From NCBI RefSeq assembly GCF_002964975.1, contig NZ_PSZM01000043.1, forward strand, positions 87,895 to 151,894: a stretch of 64,000 bases of DNA, read 5' to 3'. Each line of letters begins with the position of its first letter. Positions within the stretch are counted from its first letter, which is position 1. The stretch is from Apibacter adventoris. Lineage in GTDB: Bacteria > Bacteroidota > Bacteroidia > Flavobacteriales > Weeksellaceae. Shown here one piece after another: positions 9,257 to 17,945 of the stretch. The position numbers were made by a program, and so were the translations under genes. The notes under the pieces are model-generated. The model was not told where the DNA came from. It did no database searches and saw only the letters and a list, made by a program, of their open reading frames with translations.

Positions 9257-10084
9257 ATGGGGTTTATAGATGTTTTTTTATTGCCAAGTGCATGGATAGC
9301 TTTCCTAACTCTTGCATTTTTAGAAATAGTTCTTGGAATTGATAATATAGTATTTCTTTCAATCGTAACTTCTAAATTATCAAATGAGCAACAGCCAAAA
9401 GCTCGAAGAACAGGAATGTTACTCGCCATGTTTTTTCGTATAGGTTTACTTTTTGGAATTTCTTTTGTTATGAGTTTAACAAAACCTATTTATACTTTTA
9501 ATACTTCATGGTTAGATGGTAGTATTTCCGGACAAAGTATTATTGTTTTTTTGGGTGGGTTATTCTTACTTTATAAAAGTGTAACTGAAATTCATCATAA
9601 ACTTGAAGGGATAGATGAAACACATAATAATTCAAAAGCTAAAAATAGTTTTATATCAGCTATTGTTCAAGTTGTTGCCTTAGATATTGTATTTTCTTTT
9701 GATAGTGTATTAACAGCTGTAGGTTTAGTCAGTTTTAAAGAATTTGGATATGAGGGCGCTATGGGAATTATGATATTAGCTGTCATAGCTTCGGTAATGA
9801 TTATGTTATTTTTTGCTGAGCCTGTTAGTAATTTTGTAAATTCTCACCCAACTATTCAAATTTTAGGTTTATCTTTTCTTATTTTAATAGGAGTTATGTT
9901 AATAACTGAAGCTTCTCACTTATCTCATTTAAAAATATTTAATACTGAAGTAGGCTCTATTCCTAAAGGTTATTTGTATTTTGCTATTGCTTTTTCACTT
10001 TTTGTTGAGTTTATAAATTTAAAATTAAATAAAAAGAAATCTACTCCTGTTCATCTTCATGATTCAGAAATAATAAATAAATAA
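9257..10084 (+). CDS. TerC family integral membrane protein
   Basis: A 275-residue membrane protein of the TerC/Alx family, which is linked to metal-ion (notably manganese) handling and tellurite resistance. It has the two paired family signatures with membrane aspartates, FLEIVLGIDNIVFLSIV near residue 22 and ALDIVFSFDSVLTAVG near residue 150, and about eight to nine membrane spans. The protein ends with a short basic and polar tail. It is transcribed alone: an EamA exporter diverges on the left and a clear hairpin terminator follows the stop. A yybP-ykoY riboswitch, which often precedes terC genes in other bacteria, would not fit the short upstream space. Confidence 0.92.
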   Translation: MGFIDVFLLPSAWIAFLTLAFLEIVLGIDNIVFLSIVTSKLSNEQQPKARRTGMLLAMFFRIGLLFGISFVMSLTKPIYTFNTSWLDGSISGQSIIVFLGGLFLLYKSVTEIHHKLEGIDETHNNSKAKNSFISAIVQVVALDIVFSFDSVLTAVGLVSFKEFGYEGAMGIMILAVIASVMIMLFFAEPVSNFVNSHPTIQILGLSFLILIGVMLITEASHLSHLKIFNTEVGSIPKGYLYFAIAFSLFVEFINLKLNKKKSTPVHLHDSEIINK

Positions 10085-10122
10085 AAAGAAGGATTATTTA
10101 ATATTATAAAACTTCTTTTTTA
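10083..10122 (+). terminator. intrinsic terminator after the TerC-like gene
   Basis: AAAAAGAAG at 10083-10091 pairs with CTTCTTTTT at 10112-10120, and the T run is part of the right arm. The arms work on either strand, so it may also stop the convergent Dabb-gene transcript. Confidence 0.65.
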
Positions 10123-10139
10123 AAAACATAATTAATATT

Positions 10140-10436
10140 TTAATTTACTTCATAATCAATTGCTACTCTTTGATCAATTACGGTTTTAATAAACTCAACA
10201 ACCTTCAAATGTTCCGGATGATTGGCGTAAATATTTAGTTCTTCAAAAGAATTAAAATGTGTATCCAATAAGACATCAAAATTATTCTGGGGAGCTATGT
10301 CCATATTAAAACTAACTTGTATAAATTTCAGTTCTTTAATTATATTCTTTAATGCTTCTAAATCTTTTTTAATTTTACGAGCATTTTCTTTTTTATCAGC
10401 TTCTTTAAGCTTCCACATTACGATATGATGTATCAT
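10140..10436 (-). CDS. Dabb family (stress-responsive A/B barrel) protein
   Basis: A small ferredoxin-like alpha/beta-barrel protein of the Dabb family, whose members usually form dimers; roles range from stress proteins to monooxygenase-like enzymes. I chose the ATG at 10436, giving MIHHIVMWKLKEADKKENARK and 98 residues, the standard family size and start. A longer frame would add 42 unrelated residues and run into the upstream gene. The central FDVLLDTHFNSFEELNIYANHPEHLKVVEFI is the family hallmark. The catalytic function is unknown. It follows the GNAT gene on the same strand after about 100 bases. Confidence 0.9.
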   Translation of the reverse strand: MIHHIVMWKLKEADKKENARKIKKDLEALKNIIKELKFIQVSFNMDIAPQNNFDVLLDTHFNSFEELNIYANHPEHLKVVEFIKTVIDQRVAIDYEVN

Positions 10437-10540
10437 TTTTATTTTATTATTTTTTTGCAAATTACTATTTATCTCTGTTTTAAATATTATATATAGTCTA
10501 TATTTATTAAAAAAATTAATTTTACAAAATTGTATCTTAC

Positions 10541-11029
10541 TTATTTTAATATTAATTGCCAAGATTCAACATCGATCAGTTTATTAAATTTTTTTCCTGA
10601 TTCTTTAAATATTCCTACCCTATGAAAGCCAAATTTTTTATGTAATCTTTGACTTTCCTTGTTAGGTAAAGAAATAACTCCTATTAATGAATGGATATTA
10701 ATTTTTTCCGATTCTTTTATCAATGCTAATAGTAAACTACTACCAATTCCTTTGCCTATCTCATCATTTTTTAAATAAATACTGGTTTCCAGCGTAATGT
10801 CATATGCAGATCGTTCCCTCCAGTTATTTACATAAGCATATCCAATAATATAATTATCTTCTTCATATACTATATAAGGGTATCCTTTTACTAATACTTT
10901 TTCTATTCTTTTAGTAATATCTACTGCTGTTACTTTCTGCTCTTCAAAGGTAATTATCGTATCTTTAATATAGTAATTATAGATATCAGCTATTTCCTGT
11001 GCATCCGATAATTTTACAGATCTAATCAT
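10541..11029 (-). CDS. GNAT family N-acetyltransferase (phosphinothricin acetyltransferase-like)
   Basis: An acetyl-CoA-dependent N-acetyltransferase of the GNAT superfamily. The start IRSVKLSDAQEIADIYNYYIKDTIITFEEQ and the acetyl-CoA loop region NDEIGKGIGSSLLLALI resemble the Pat/YncA branch, which acetylates phosphinothricin or methionine derivatives. The C-terminal LHKKFGFHRVGIFKESGKKF is also typical. I use the ATG at 11029 (162 residues); another ATG lies two codons upstream. Substrate specificity cannot be assigned from sequence. It is on the same strand as the comM-like gene to its right, 32 bases away, so the two may be co-transcribed. Confidence 0.88.
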   Translation of the reverse strand: MIRSVKLSDAQEIADIYNYYIKDTIITFEEQKVTAVDITKRIEKVLVKGYPYIVYEEDNYIIGYAYVNNWRERSAYDITLETSIYLKNDEIGKGIGSSLLLALIKESEKINIHSLIGVISLPNKESQRLHKKFGFHRVGIFKESGKKFNKLIDVESWQLILK

Positions 11030-11061
11030 AACCATTACAATTAATTATACTTTTTTTTTTA

Positions 11062-12597
11062 TTAAGTACCCCACCCTTCCCTATCCAAACTTCGATATTG
11101 TATTGCTTCTGCTATATGATGAGGCTGTATATTTTCACAATTTTCAAGGTCTGCAATAGTTCTCCCAACACGTAATATTCGATCATAGGCTCGGGCTGAT
11201 AAATTTAATTTTTCAATAGCAGATTTTAATAGTTTTTTTGAGTTTTCATCTAATTGACAATATTTATCTAATTGTTTGGGACCTATTTGAGCATTATAAT
11301 GAATTCCATCCGCGTTTTGATATCTTTCAGATTGTATATTTCTTGATTTTGTTACCCTTTTTCTAATTTCCAAACTACTTTCTCCCTTTCTCTTATTAGA
11401 AAGATCATCAAATGGTACTGGCGATACTTCTACATGTATATCTATTCTATCTAATAAAGGTCCAGAAATTTTATTCATATACCGTTGCATTTCCATTAGT
11501 GAACTGGTATTTTTTGGATCATCTGGAAAATATCCAGAAGGAGATGGATTCATGGATGCTACTAACATAAAACTGGAAGGATAAGTTATAGTAAATTTTG
11601 CTCGGGAAATAGTAACCACCCGATCTTCTAATGGCTGGCGCATAACTTCCAACACTTGTCTATTAAATTCAGGTAATTCATCTAAAAAAAGTACCCCATT
11701 ATGAGAAAGTGATATTTCACCAGGTTGAGGATAACTTCCTCCTCCTACCAAAGCTACGCCTGATATGGTATGATGAGGAGAACGAAATGGCCGCACAGTT
11801 AATAAAGATGATTCTGATTCTAATTTTCCTGCTACACTATGAATTTTAGTAGTTTCTAATGCTTCCGAAAGAGTTAATGGGGGTAAAATGGAAGGCAATC
11901 TTTTTGCCAACATCGTTTTTCCACTTCCCGGGGGACCAATTAATAAAACATTATGCCCCCCTGCGGCAGCAACCTCTAAAGCTCTCTTAACATTTTCTTG
12001 CCCTTTAACCTCAGCAAAATCATATGGAAATTTATCTATATTCTCAAAAAATTCCTCTCGAGTATTAACTATTGTAGGCATTATTTTTTTTTCCTTGTCA
12101 AAAAAGTCAATTACTTCTTTTATATTATCCACCCCATAAACCTCTAAATCATTAACAATAGCAGCTTCTTTTGAATTCTTTTTAGGTAAAAAAAAACCTT
12201 TAAATCCTTCTTCCCTAGCCTTTATAGCGATTGGTAAAACTCCTTTTATGGGTTGTAAAGATCCATCTAAAGAAAGCTCACCCATAATTAAATATTTATC
12301 TATATCTTTTGCCTTAATCTGTTCGGAAGCTGTTAATATACCCATAGCAATTGTTAAATCATAAGCAGAGCCTTCTTTCCTTAAATCAGCTGGAGCTAAA
12401 TTAACGGTAATTTTTTTCCCTGGCATTTTATAGCCACAATTTTTCAATGCTGCTGATATCCTGTGTGCACTTTCTTTTATTGCCATATCTGGCATTCCTA
12501 CTAATTGATAACCCACCCCATTATCAATATTTACTTCTACAGTTATTATTTGAGCATTCACTCCATATACTGCACTCCCATAGGTTTTTACTAACAT
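11062..12597 (-). CDS. comM: YifB/ComM family AAA+ ATPase (Mg-chelatase-like)
   Basis: A 511-residue AAA+ ATPase of the YifB/ComM family. ComM is a hexameric helicase that promotes branch migration during integration of incoming DNA in natural transformation. The N-terminal Lon-like domain (residues 1-170, VGMPDMAIKESAHRISAAL) precedes the ATPase with Walker A GPPGSGKTML at 221-230. The sensor and Walker B region GVLFLDELPEF and the C-terminal MgCh-type helical domain (LSARAYDRILRVGRTIADLE) follow. It is full length. The family is near-universal, so its presence alone does not show that the strain is competent. It may be co-transcribed with the GNAT and Dabb genes. Confidence 0.94.
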   Translation of the reverse strand: MLVKTYGSAVYGVNAQIITVEVNIDNGVGYQLVGMPDMAIKESAHRISAALKNCGYKMPGKKITVNLAPADLRKEGSAYDLTIAMGILTASEQIKAKDIDKYLIMGELSLDGSLQPIKGVLPIAIKAREEGFKGFFLPKKNSKEAAIVNDLEVYGVDNIKEVIDFFDKEKKIMPTIVNTREEFFENIDKFPYDFAEVKGQENVKRALEVAAAGGHNVLLIGPPGSGKTMLAKRLPSILPPLTLSEALETTKIHSVAGKLESESSLLTVRPFRSPHHTISGVALVGGGSYPQPGEISLSHNGVLFLDELPEFNRQVLEVMRQPLEDRVVTISRAKFTITYPSSFMLVASMNPSPSGYFPDDPKNTSSLMEMQRYMNKISGPLLDRIDIHVEVSPVPFDDLSNKRKGESSLEIRKRVTKSRNIQSERYQNADGIHYNAQIGPKQLDKYCQLDENSKKLLKSAIEKLNLSARAYDRILRVGRTIADLENCENIQPHHIAEAIQYRSLDREGWGT

Positions 12598-12640
12598 TTG
12601 TATTTTTTTTTGATAATTTTAGTTTATTTTAATTAAAAAA

Positions 12641-13051
12641 CTATTTAGAAGCTGCATTTACTAACTTCATATACCAATCTGATAATTGTTTTTGTTTCTC
12701 CTTACTCAATTTATTTTTTATTTCTTGCATTTCTGTATCTATATCATTAGCCCTAATTTGCAATTCTAATATTTCGTCAGGATTATTAGAGCGATTAGCC
12801 TCTGCTATTTGCTCAAAATATTTTTTCACTTTTTTCACAAAAGCATCTGCTTCTTTATCATTAAATTGAGGAATATCCGTTTTTATTGGTTCTAAATCAA
12901 TAGTATTCGAGATAGTTATTTCTTTATTTTCAACCACAGTAGTATCTAATTTTTTCATTACAGAAGTTTCTAAATCATTAGTTATTTTATCTTTTTTACA
13001 AGATAAAAAAAATAGGATACAAGAGATAAGTACTATATTAAATGATCTCAT
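12641..13051 (-). CDS. small lipoprotein of unknown function
   Basis: A predicted 136-residue lipoprotein. Starting at the ATG at 13051 gives MRSFNIVLISCILFFLSCKK, a signal peptide with a lipobox ending in Cys. An upstream ATG would put 11 extra residues before the signal. The mature part is short, acidic and lysine-rich, and is predicted to be helical (DAFVKKVKKYFEQIAEANRSNNPDEILELQ...). I do not recognise a domain. It lies between comM and the divergent typA. Lipidation and membrane location are inferred from the lipobox only. Confidence 0.75.
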   Translation of the reverse strand: MRSFNIVLISCILFFLSCKKDKITNDLETSVMKKLDTTVVENKEITISNTIDLEPIKTDIPQFNDKEADAFVKKVKKYFEQIAEANRSNNPDEILELQIRANDIDTEMQEIKNKLSKEKQKQLSDWYMKLVNAASK

Positions 13052-13169
13052 AGATATTATTTTAAATTTTATGTAAAAATACAATAAAAATATATGTAAG
13101 AATAAGTGTTTAACAGCAATCTGATTTTTTTAATTAAAAAAACACACATTTTATTTAGTAATAAAACAT

Positions 13170-13177
13170 TACATTTG
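13170..13177 (+). promoter_or_regulatory. -7 box (TACATTTG) for typA
   Basis: TACATTTG followed by CAC lies 21 bases before the ATG at 13199. It supports that start over an upstream extension of 31 codons. Confidence 0.6.
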
Positions 13178-13198
13178 CACCGAAATTTAATATCTTAT

Positions 13199-14953
13199 AT
13201 GCAATCAATCAGAAACATCGCAATTATTGCCCACGTCGATCATGGAAAAACAACCTTAGTAGATAAAATAATTCAAGCATGCCATGTGGTAGAAAAAAAT
13301 GAAGGAGATTTGATCTTAGACAATAATGATTTAGAGAGAGAAAGAGGAATTACAATTTTATCTAAAAATGTATCGGTAAATTATAAAGGAGTAAAAATCA
13401 ACATAATAGACACTCCAGGGCATGCTGATTTCGGAGGAGAAGTAGAACGGGTATTAAAAATGGCTGATGGAGTACTTTTACTTGTTGATGCATTTGAAGG
13501 ACCAATGCCTCAAACCCGTTTTGTTCTGAGCAAAGCTATAGAGTTAGGGCTTAAACCTATTGTAGTTATAAATAAAGTTGATAAAGAAAATTGCCAGCCT
13601 GAACATGTTCATGATCAAGTGTTTGAATTAATGTTTAATTTAGATGCTACAGAAGAACAACTTGATTTTGAAACTGTATATGGCTCTTCTAAGCAAGGAT
13701 GGATGTCAGGAGATTACAAACATCCTACCGATAATATAGATTACTTATTAGATAAAATTATAGAATTAATTCCTGAAGCGCCATATGTGGAAGGTACTCC
13801 CCAAATGCAAATAACTTCATTGGACTTTTCTAGTTTTGTTGGAAAAATAGCTATTGGAAGAGTATACCGTGGAGATTTATATCCCGGCAAAGACTATACT
13901 CTTTGCCAAGAAGATGGAAAAAATAAAAAAATAAGAATTAAAGAACTACAAGTTTTTGAAGGTTTAGGTAGAAAATCTGTAGAATCCGTCCGAAGTGGAG
14001 ATTTATGCGCTGTAATTGGTGTAGAAGGCTTTGATATAGGAGATACAATCGCTGATATTAATACTCCTGAAGCCCTTCCTAGAATCTCTATTGATGAACC
14101 TACCATGAGTATGCTATTTACTATTAATACTTCTCCTTTTTTTGGAAAAGAAGGCAAATATGTTACTTCCAGACACCTAAGAGATCGATTAATGAAAGAA
14201 ACAGAAATAAATTTAGCTCTTCGAGTAGAAGAAACCGACTCAGAAGATAAATTTAATGTTTTTGGAAGAGGTATTCTTCATTTATCCGTATTAATTGAAA
14301 CAATGAGAAGAGAAGGTTATGAATTGCAGGTAGGACGTCCTAGGGTCACAATTAAAGAAATTGATGGAGTAAAACATGAACCTTTTGAACATTTGGTTAT
14401 TGATGTACCTGATTCTGTAGCAGGAAAAGCTATTGAATTAGTAACTCAAAGAAAAGGAGAATTAAAAATTATGGAACCAAAAGGAGATTTACAACATTTA
14501 GAATTTGACATTTCTTCCAGAGGTCTAATTGGATTAAGAAATTTACTCCTTACAGCTACTTCCGGTGAAGCTATTATTAATCACAGATTTAAAGATTTTG
14601 AACCTATGAAAGATATAATTCCTCAAAGACAAAATGGATCTTTAGTCTCGTCTGAAACGGGTCAGGCTCTAGCTTATGCCATTGACAGATTACAAGATAG
14701 AGGAAAGTTTTTTATTGAACCAGGAGATCAAATCTATAAGGGACAAATTGTTGGTGAACATAGTAGAGATAACGACTTAGAAGTTAATCTTATTAAAGGA
14801 AAAAAGTTAACAAATGTAAGAGCATCCGGTACCGACCAAGCAGCCAAAATTTTTCCAAAAGTTGAATTTTCATTGGAAGAATCTATGGAATATATTAAAG
14901 ATGATGAATATTTAGAAATAACCCCTAAAAGTCTACGAATGAGAAAAATATAA
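13199..14953 (+). CDS. typA: ribosome-associated translational GTPase TypA/BipA
   Basis: A translation-factor GTPase related to EF-G that binds the ribosome and helps 50S assembly and growth under stress. I start it at the ATG at 13199 (584 residues, [19 protein letters not shown]), because the family begins almost directly with the G1 loop and the promoter box lies just upstream. Visible motifs are G1 AHVDHGKTT, the switch [10 protein letters not shown]3 DTPGHADF and G4 NKVD. Domains II, III and V follow, plus the TypA-specific C-terminal domain ([23 protein letters not shown]). It is full length and ends at a hairpin shared with the convergent trxA. Confidence 0.97.
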   Translation: MQSIRNIAIIAHVDHGKTTLVDKIIQACHVVEKNEGDLILDNNDLERERGITILSKNVSVNYKGVKINIIDTPGHADFGGEVERVLKMADGVLLLVDAFEGPMPQTRFVLSKAIELGLKPIVVINKVDKENCQPEHVHDQVFELMFNLDATEEQLDFETVYGSSKQGWMSGDYKHPTDNIDYLLDKIIELIPEAPYVEGTPQMQITSLDFSSFVGKIAIGRVYRGDLYPGKDYTLCQEDGKNKKIRIKELQVFEGLGRKSVESVRSGDLCAVIGVEGFDIGDTIADINTPEALPRISIDEPTMSMLFTINTSPFFGKEGKYVTSRHLRDRLMKETEINLALRVEETDSEDKFNVFGRGILHLSVLIETMRREGYELQVGRPRVTIKEIDGVKHEPFEHLVIDVPDSVAGKAIELVTQRKGELKIMEPKGDLQHLEFDISSRGLIGLRNLLLTATSGEAIINHRFKDFEPMKDIIPQRQNGSLVSSETGQALAYAIDRLQDRGKFFIEPGDQIYKGQIVGEHSRDNDLEVNLIKGKKLTNVRASGTDQAAKIFPKVEFSLEESMEYIKDDEYLEITPKSLRMRKI

Positions 14954-14975
14954 TTTTTCATATAGATTATAATAT

Positions 14976-15008
14976 AAAAAACACCTTAAATGATTAAGGT
15001 GTTTTTTT
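14976..15008. terminator. bidirectional intrinsic terminator between typA and trxA
   Basis: A perfect nine-pair stem, ACACCTTAA (14981-14989) with TTAAGGTGT (14994-15002), is flanked by A bases on the left and T bases on the right. It can therefore end both convergent transcripts. Confidence 0.85.
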
Positions 15009-15024
15009 ATTATCTATTACCTAC

Positions 15025-15342
15025 TTATAATAAAGATTGTAGTTTTTCAACTAACTTTTCTTTGGGCTGAACTCCTACAACTTTATCTACAACTTCTCCA
15101 TTTTTAATAAATAAAAGTGTAGGAATATTTCTAATTCCATATTCCACTGGAATTTCTTGGTTGGAGTCTATATCTAGTTTAACCACTTTTATTTTTCCCT
15201 TAAATTCTTCAGATAATTCCTCAACAATTGGAGATAAACTCCTACAAGGGCCACACCATTCTGCCCAAAAATCTACCAAAACCGGTGTATTGGAACTTAA
15301 TACTTCTTCTTTGAAAGATTGATCAGTAATTTCTATTGCCAT
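15025..15342 (-). CDS. trxA: thioredoxin
   Basis: A small cytoplasmic disulfide reductase that donates electrons to ribonucleotide reductase and other targets. It has 105 residues, the classical single-domain length. The active site is AEWCGPCRSL with Cys30 and Cys33, preceded by VLVDFWA. The cis-proline lies in RNIPTLLFIKNGE. There is no signal peptide, so it is cytosolic. The gene is monocistronic and convergent with typA across a shared terminator. Confidence 0.97.
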   Translation of the reverse strand: MAIEITDQSFKEEVLSSNTPVLVDFWAEWCGPCRSLSPIVEELSEEFKGKIKVVKLDIDSNQEIPVEYGIRNIPTLLFIKNGEVVDKVVGVQPKEKLVEKLQSLL

Positions 15343-15627
15343 ATTTACTATATTATTTAAATTATTTTACTTTATTGGTATTATTAAAAAAAATTATAAT
15401 AAACTCACCATTTTCTTATTTTATATACATATCAAAAAATAAACAAATTATATTATAACACAAAAAACATAAGATTAATCCTAATTATATTTAATGAAAA
15501 AATATAAAATTAAACTTATTTTTACAAAATATGAAGTATTTCATATATAAGTTATAAACCACTAATTTTCATAAAAAAAATTTTATATTAAAAATATTAT
15601 ATAATTTTTTTTTTTAGAAAAAAAATG

Positions 15628-15635
15628 TATCTTTG
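15628..15635 (+). promoter_or_regulatory. -7 box (TATCTTTG) of a candidate small RNA
   Basis: TATCTTTG followed by CACC is an exact TAnnTTTG match. No protein start lies within the next 230 bases. Confidence 0.5.
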
Positions 15636-15640
15636 CACCA

Positions 15641-15713
15641 ATAATTAGTTGTTCTTTAATAAAGTTTTTTAGTGTTAATTAAGCCCTTTCAAATATATTT
15701 TGAAAGGGTTTTT
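15641..15713 (+). ncRNA. candidate small RNA or leader remnant of about 70 nt
   Basis: The segment begins just after the TATCTTTG box. It contains TTGTTCTTTAATAAAG, which resembles a boxA-type antitermination leader as found before rRNA genes. It ends in a perfect ten-pair hairpin (CCCTTTCAAA at 15684-15693 with TTTGAAAGGG at 15699-15708) and a T run to 15713. No rRNA, tRNA or protein gene follows. It could be a free-standing sRNA, an orphaned rRNA-type leader, or chance. I know no family that it matches. Confidence 0.35.
15684..15713 (+). terminator. strong intrinsic terminator
   Basis: A perfect ten-base-pair stem with a five-base loop is followed by five T bases. It is not directly downstream of any protein gene. 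Confidence 0.7.
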
Positions 15714-15872
15714 AAATATCCACTACGCAAAGTACTCTTTTAATCTCTGTAAAAAACTATTGCAAAGGTATTTAAAAAGCTGTTATTAATAATCGAAAAA
15801 ATAATTTTTTACTTATTTAATAATAAATATTATTTATTATTAATATTAAATGATAATTCATAGTTTTGATAA

Positions 15873-16586
15873 ATGAATTTACATAAAAACAAAATTGTTG
15901 AGTATAGAGATTTACATGAAATATCTTTTAATGAAGCTTGGGATATTCAGAATAAATTATTAGAATCCATTATCAATATTAAAATAAAAAACAAAAAAAA
16001 TATTGACGAAAAAAAGGATTTAACTCCAAACTATTTTTTATTTGTTTCCCATCCTCATATTTATACATTAGGAAAAAGTGGAAATTCAAACAATTTACTT
16101 ATCAATGAAAACAAACTTCTTGAAATTAATGCTAAATTTATAAAAACAAACCGAGGAGGAGATATTACTTATCATGGGCCCGGGCAAATAATTGGTTATC
16201 CTATCTTAGATTTAGAGAACTTTTTCACAGATATCCATAAGTATATGAGAAATTTGGAAGAAGTGATAATTAAAACTATCAGTGATTATGGTATAAAGGG
16301 AGAAAGGTCTTTGGGTGAAACTGGAGTTTGGATAGATACAGGTAAACCGTATGCAAGAAAAATATGTGCTATGGGGGTTAAAGCAAGCAGATGGGTAACT
16401 ATGCATGGCTTTGCTTTAAATGTAAATACAGATTTAAACTATTTCAATAATATTATTCCCTGTGGTATTAAAAATAAAGCTGTAACTTCAATTGAAAAAG
16501 AATTAGGTTATTCTATTGATATGAATGAAGTTAAAAATAAAGTAAGAAATTATTTTGCTGATGTTTTTGAATTAGAATGGAAATAA
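15873..16586 (+). CDS. lipB: lipoyl(octanoyl) transferase
   Basis: This enzyme transfers octanoate from acyl carrier protein to the lipoyl domains of 2-oxoacid dehydrogenases and the glycine cleavage H protein, the first step of endogenous lipoylation. It has 237 residues. The family signature TNRGGDITYHGPGQIIGYPILDL is at about 92-114. The catalytic pair is Lys170 (MGVKASRW) and Cys197 (IIPCGI), with HGFALNVNTDL between them. Residues about 38-52 form a lysine-rich low-complexity insert. The ATG at 15873 fits the family start. No lipA is nearby. Confidence 0.96.
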   Translation: MNLHKNKIVEYRDLHEISFNEAWDIQNKLLESIINIKIKNKKNIDEKKDLTPNYFLFVSHPHIYTLGKSGNSNNLLINENKLLEINAKFIKTNRGGDITYHGPGQIIGYPILDLENFFTDIHKYMRNLEEVIIKTISDYGIKGERSLGETGVWIDTGKPYARKICAMGVKASRWVTMHGFALNVNTDLNYFNNIIPCGIKNKAVTSIEKELGYSIDMNEVKNKVRNYFADVFELEWK

Positions 16587-16591
16587 CTGTC

Positions 16592-16634
16592 CTTTTTAAG
16601 GTCTTTTTAAGTTCCTTTTAAAGATTTTTTTAAG
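16592..16634. promoter_or_regulatory. four CTTTTTAAG direct repeats with 11-12 bp spacing (operator candidate)
   Basis: CTTTTTAAG at 16592-16600 and 16603-16611, CTTTTAAAG at 16615-16623 and TTTTTTAAG at 16626-16634 start 11, 12 and 11 bases apart, about one helical turn. They lie 40-82 bases before the first gene of the metal efflux operon. Such phased direct repeats are typical binding sites for OmpR/PhoB-type response regulators, and one is encoded downstream at 22287. Confidence 0.5.
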
Positions 16635-16673
16635 CTTAATAATACATTTTTGTATATTGAAAATATATACAAT

Positions 16674-17945
16674 ATGCAAAAGTCATTATTTTGTTTTTCC
16701 CTTTTATTGTTTGTTAATTTTTTTTACACACAGAATAAAAATCTGACTCTTGCTGATGCAGATGATCTACTGATCAAAAATAACCTATCTCTTTTAGCAG
16801 CTAGATATGAAGTAGATATGGCGGAAGCAAATAAAATTCAAGCAAGATTATTTGATAACCCTGATATTTCTTTTCAAGTTCCTGCTTATTCTAAAGATAA
16901 GGGGTGGTTTGATTTAAACGGAGATTACGAATTAACATTACAACAAGCTATTAAAATTGCAGGTAAAAAAAAATCAGGAGTTAACCTAGCTGAATCACAA
17001 AAACAATTAGCAAATTGGCAATATGAGCTACTTGTTAAACAATTAATATATGCTGTTCACAATAGTTATTTTACCATTTATTATTTACAACAATCAATCA
17101 ATAAAACCAGTGTAGAAATAGAGAAAATTAAAACTATTATCGATGCTTTACAAGTACAATACAAAAAAGGAAATGTAACTCTTAACGAAGTTATAAGAAT
17201 GACAGCATCTTATAATTCCTTATCATCCGACGTACTTGAATTACAAAATACAATATCTGGCGAACAAAATAATTTAAGAACCTTATTATTAATAAAACCT
17301 GAATATGAACTTACTCCAACACCTACTACCACCGAACTGAATAAATATTCTTTACAATTAATAAATCTGAATGATGCTATAGATAAATCTATGGCTCAAC
17401 ACCCCGAAATTAAAATAGCTGAAGCAGAAATTTACATGAATCAAATGCAATTAAAATATGAAAAAAAACAAGTTATTCCCGATTTGCAATTAGGTATAGG
17501 TTTTAGTAAAAACGGAGAATATGTTAAAAATGAAACTCTTGCTAATATAGGTTTTAGTATTCCTATTTTTAATAGAAATCAAGGAAATATAAAAAACGCA
17601 GAATACAAAATAAAACAGTCAGAAATAGAAAAAAAGAATCAGGAAAATATCATATCTAATCAAATAAAATTATCATTTGAAAAAATTAAAGCTCTTGAAA
17701 ACCGTTATTCTCATTTAGATCCTGAATTTGAGAAGCAATTTGATTTTCTAATGACAAGTGTTTCTGACAATTACATGAAAAGAAACTTATCTTTACTAGA
17801 GTTTACAGATCTTATAGAAACTTATCATGAACAAATAATACAACTAAACAATTTAAAACTTCAGAAACTACTGGCTTACGAAGAATTAAACTATAACACC
17901 GGTTATGCTATTTTTAATAATAATGTTATAAAACCTATAAATTAA
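16674..17945 (+). CDS. TolC-family outer membrane component of a heavy-metal efflux pump (CzcC-like)
   Basis: The outer membrane channel of a tripartite RND efflux system. The ATG at 16674 gives MQKSLFCFSLLLFVNFFYTQNKN, a signal peptide, and 423 residues; an upstream TTG would only add eight residues before it. The mature protein has the two outer-membrane-efflux repeats with long coiled-coil helices (LADADDLLIKNNLSLLAARYEVDMAEA at the start, and YEKKQVIPDLQLGIGFSKNGEY plus SIPIFNRNQGNI in the middle). It overlaps the next gene by one base (TAATG), so the three pump genes form one operon. Confidence 0.9.
   Translation: MQKSLFCFSLLLFVNFFYTQNKNLTLADADDLLIKNNLSLLAARYEVDMAEANKIQARLFDNPDISFQVPAYSKDKGWFDLNGDYELTLQQAIKIAGKKKSGVNLAESQKQLANWQYELLVKQLIYAVHNSYFTIYYLQQSINKTSVEIEKIKTIIDALQVQYKKGNVTLNEVIRMTASYNSLSSDVLELQNTISGEQNNLRTLLLIKPEYELTPTPTTTELNKYSLQLINLNDAIDKSMAQHPEIKIAEAEIYMNQMQLKYEKKQVIPDLQLGIGFSKNGEYVKNETLANIGFSIPIFNRNQGNIKNAEYKIKQSEIEKKNQENIISNQIKLSFEKIKALENRYSHLDPEFEKQFDFLMTSVSDNYMKRNLSLLEFTDLIETYHEQIIQLNNLKLQKLLAYEELNYNTGYAIFNNNVIKPIN

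Larger units (their letters stand above)
15343..15872. other. intergenic region with a promoter-terminator pair
   Basis: There is no protein gene in these 530 bases between trxA and lipB. The left 280 bases are featureless AT-rich DNA. The middle holds a promoter box, a short spacer and a strong hairpin with a T run (see the ncRNA candidate at 15641-15713). On the opposite strand, CAAAGGTA at 15763-15770 reads TACCTTTG and could drive a minus-strand transcript through the same hairpin. Confidence 0.5.
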
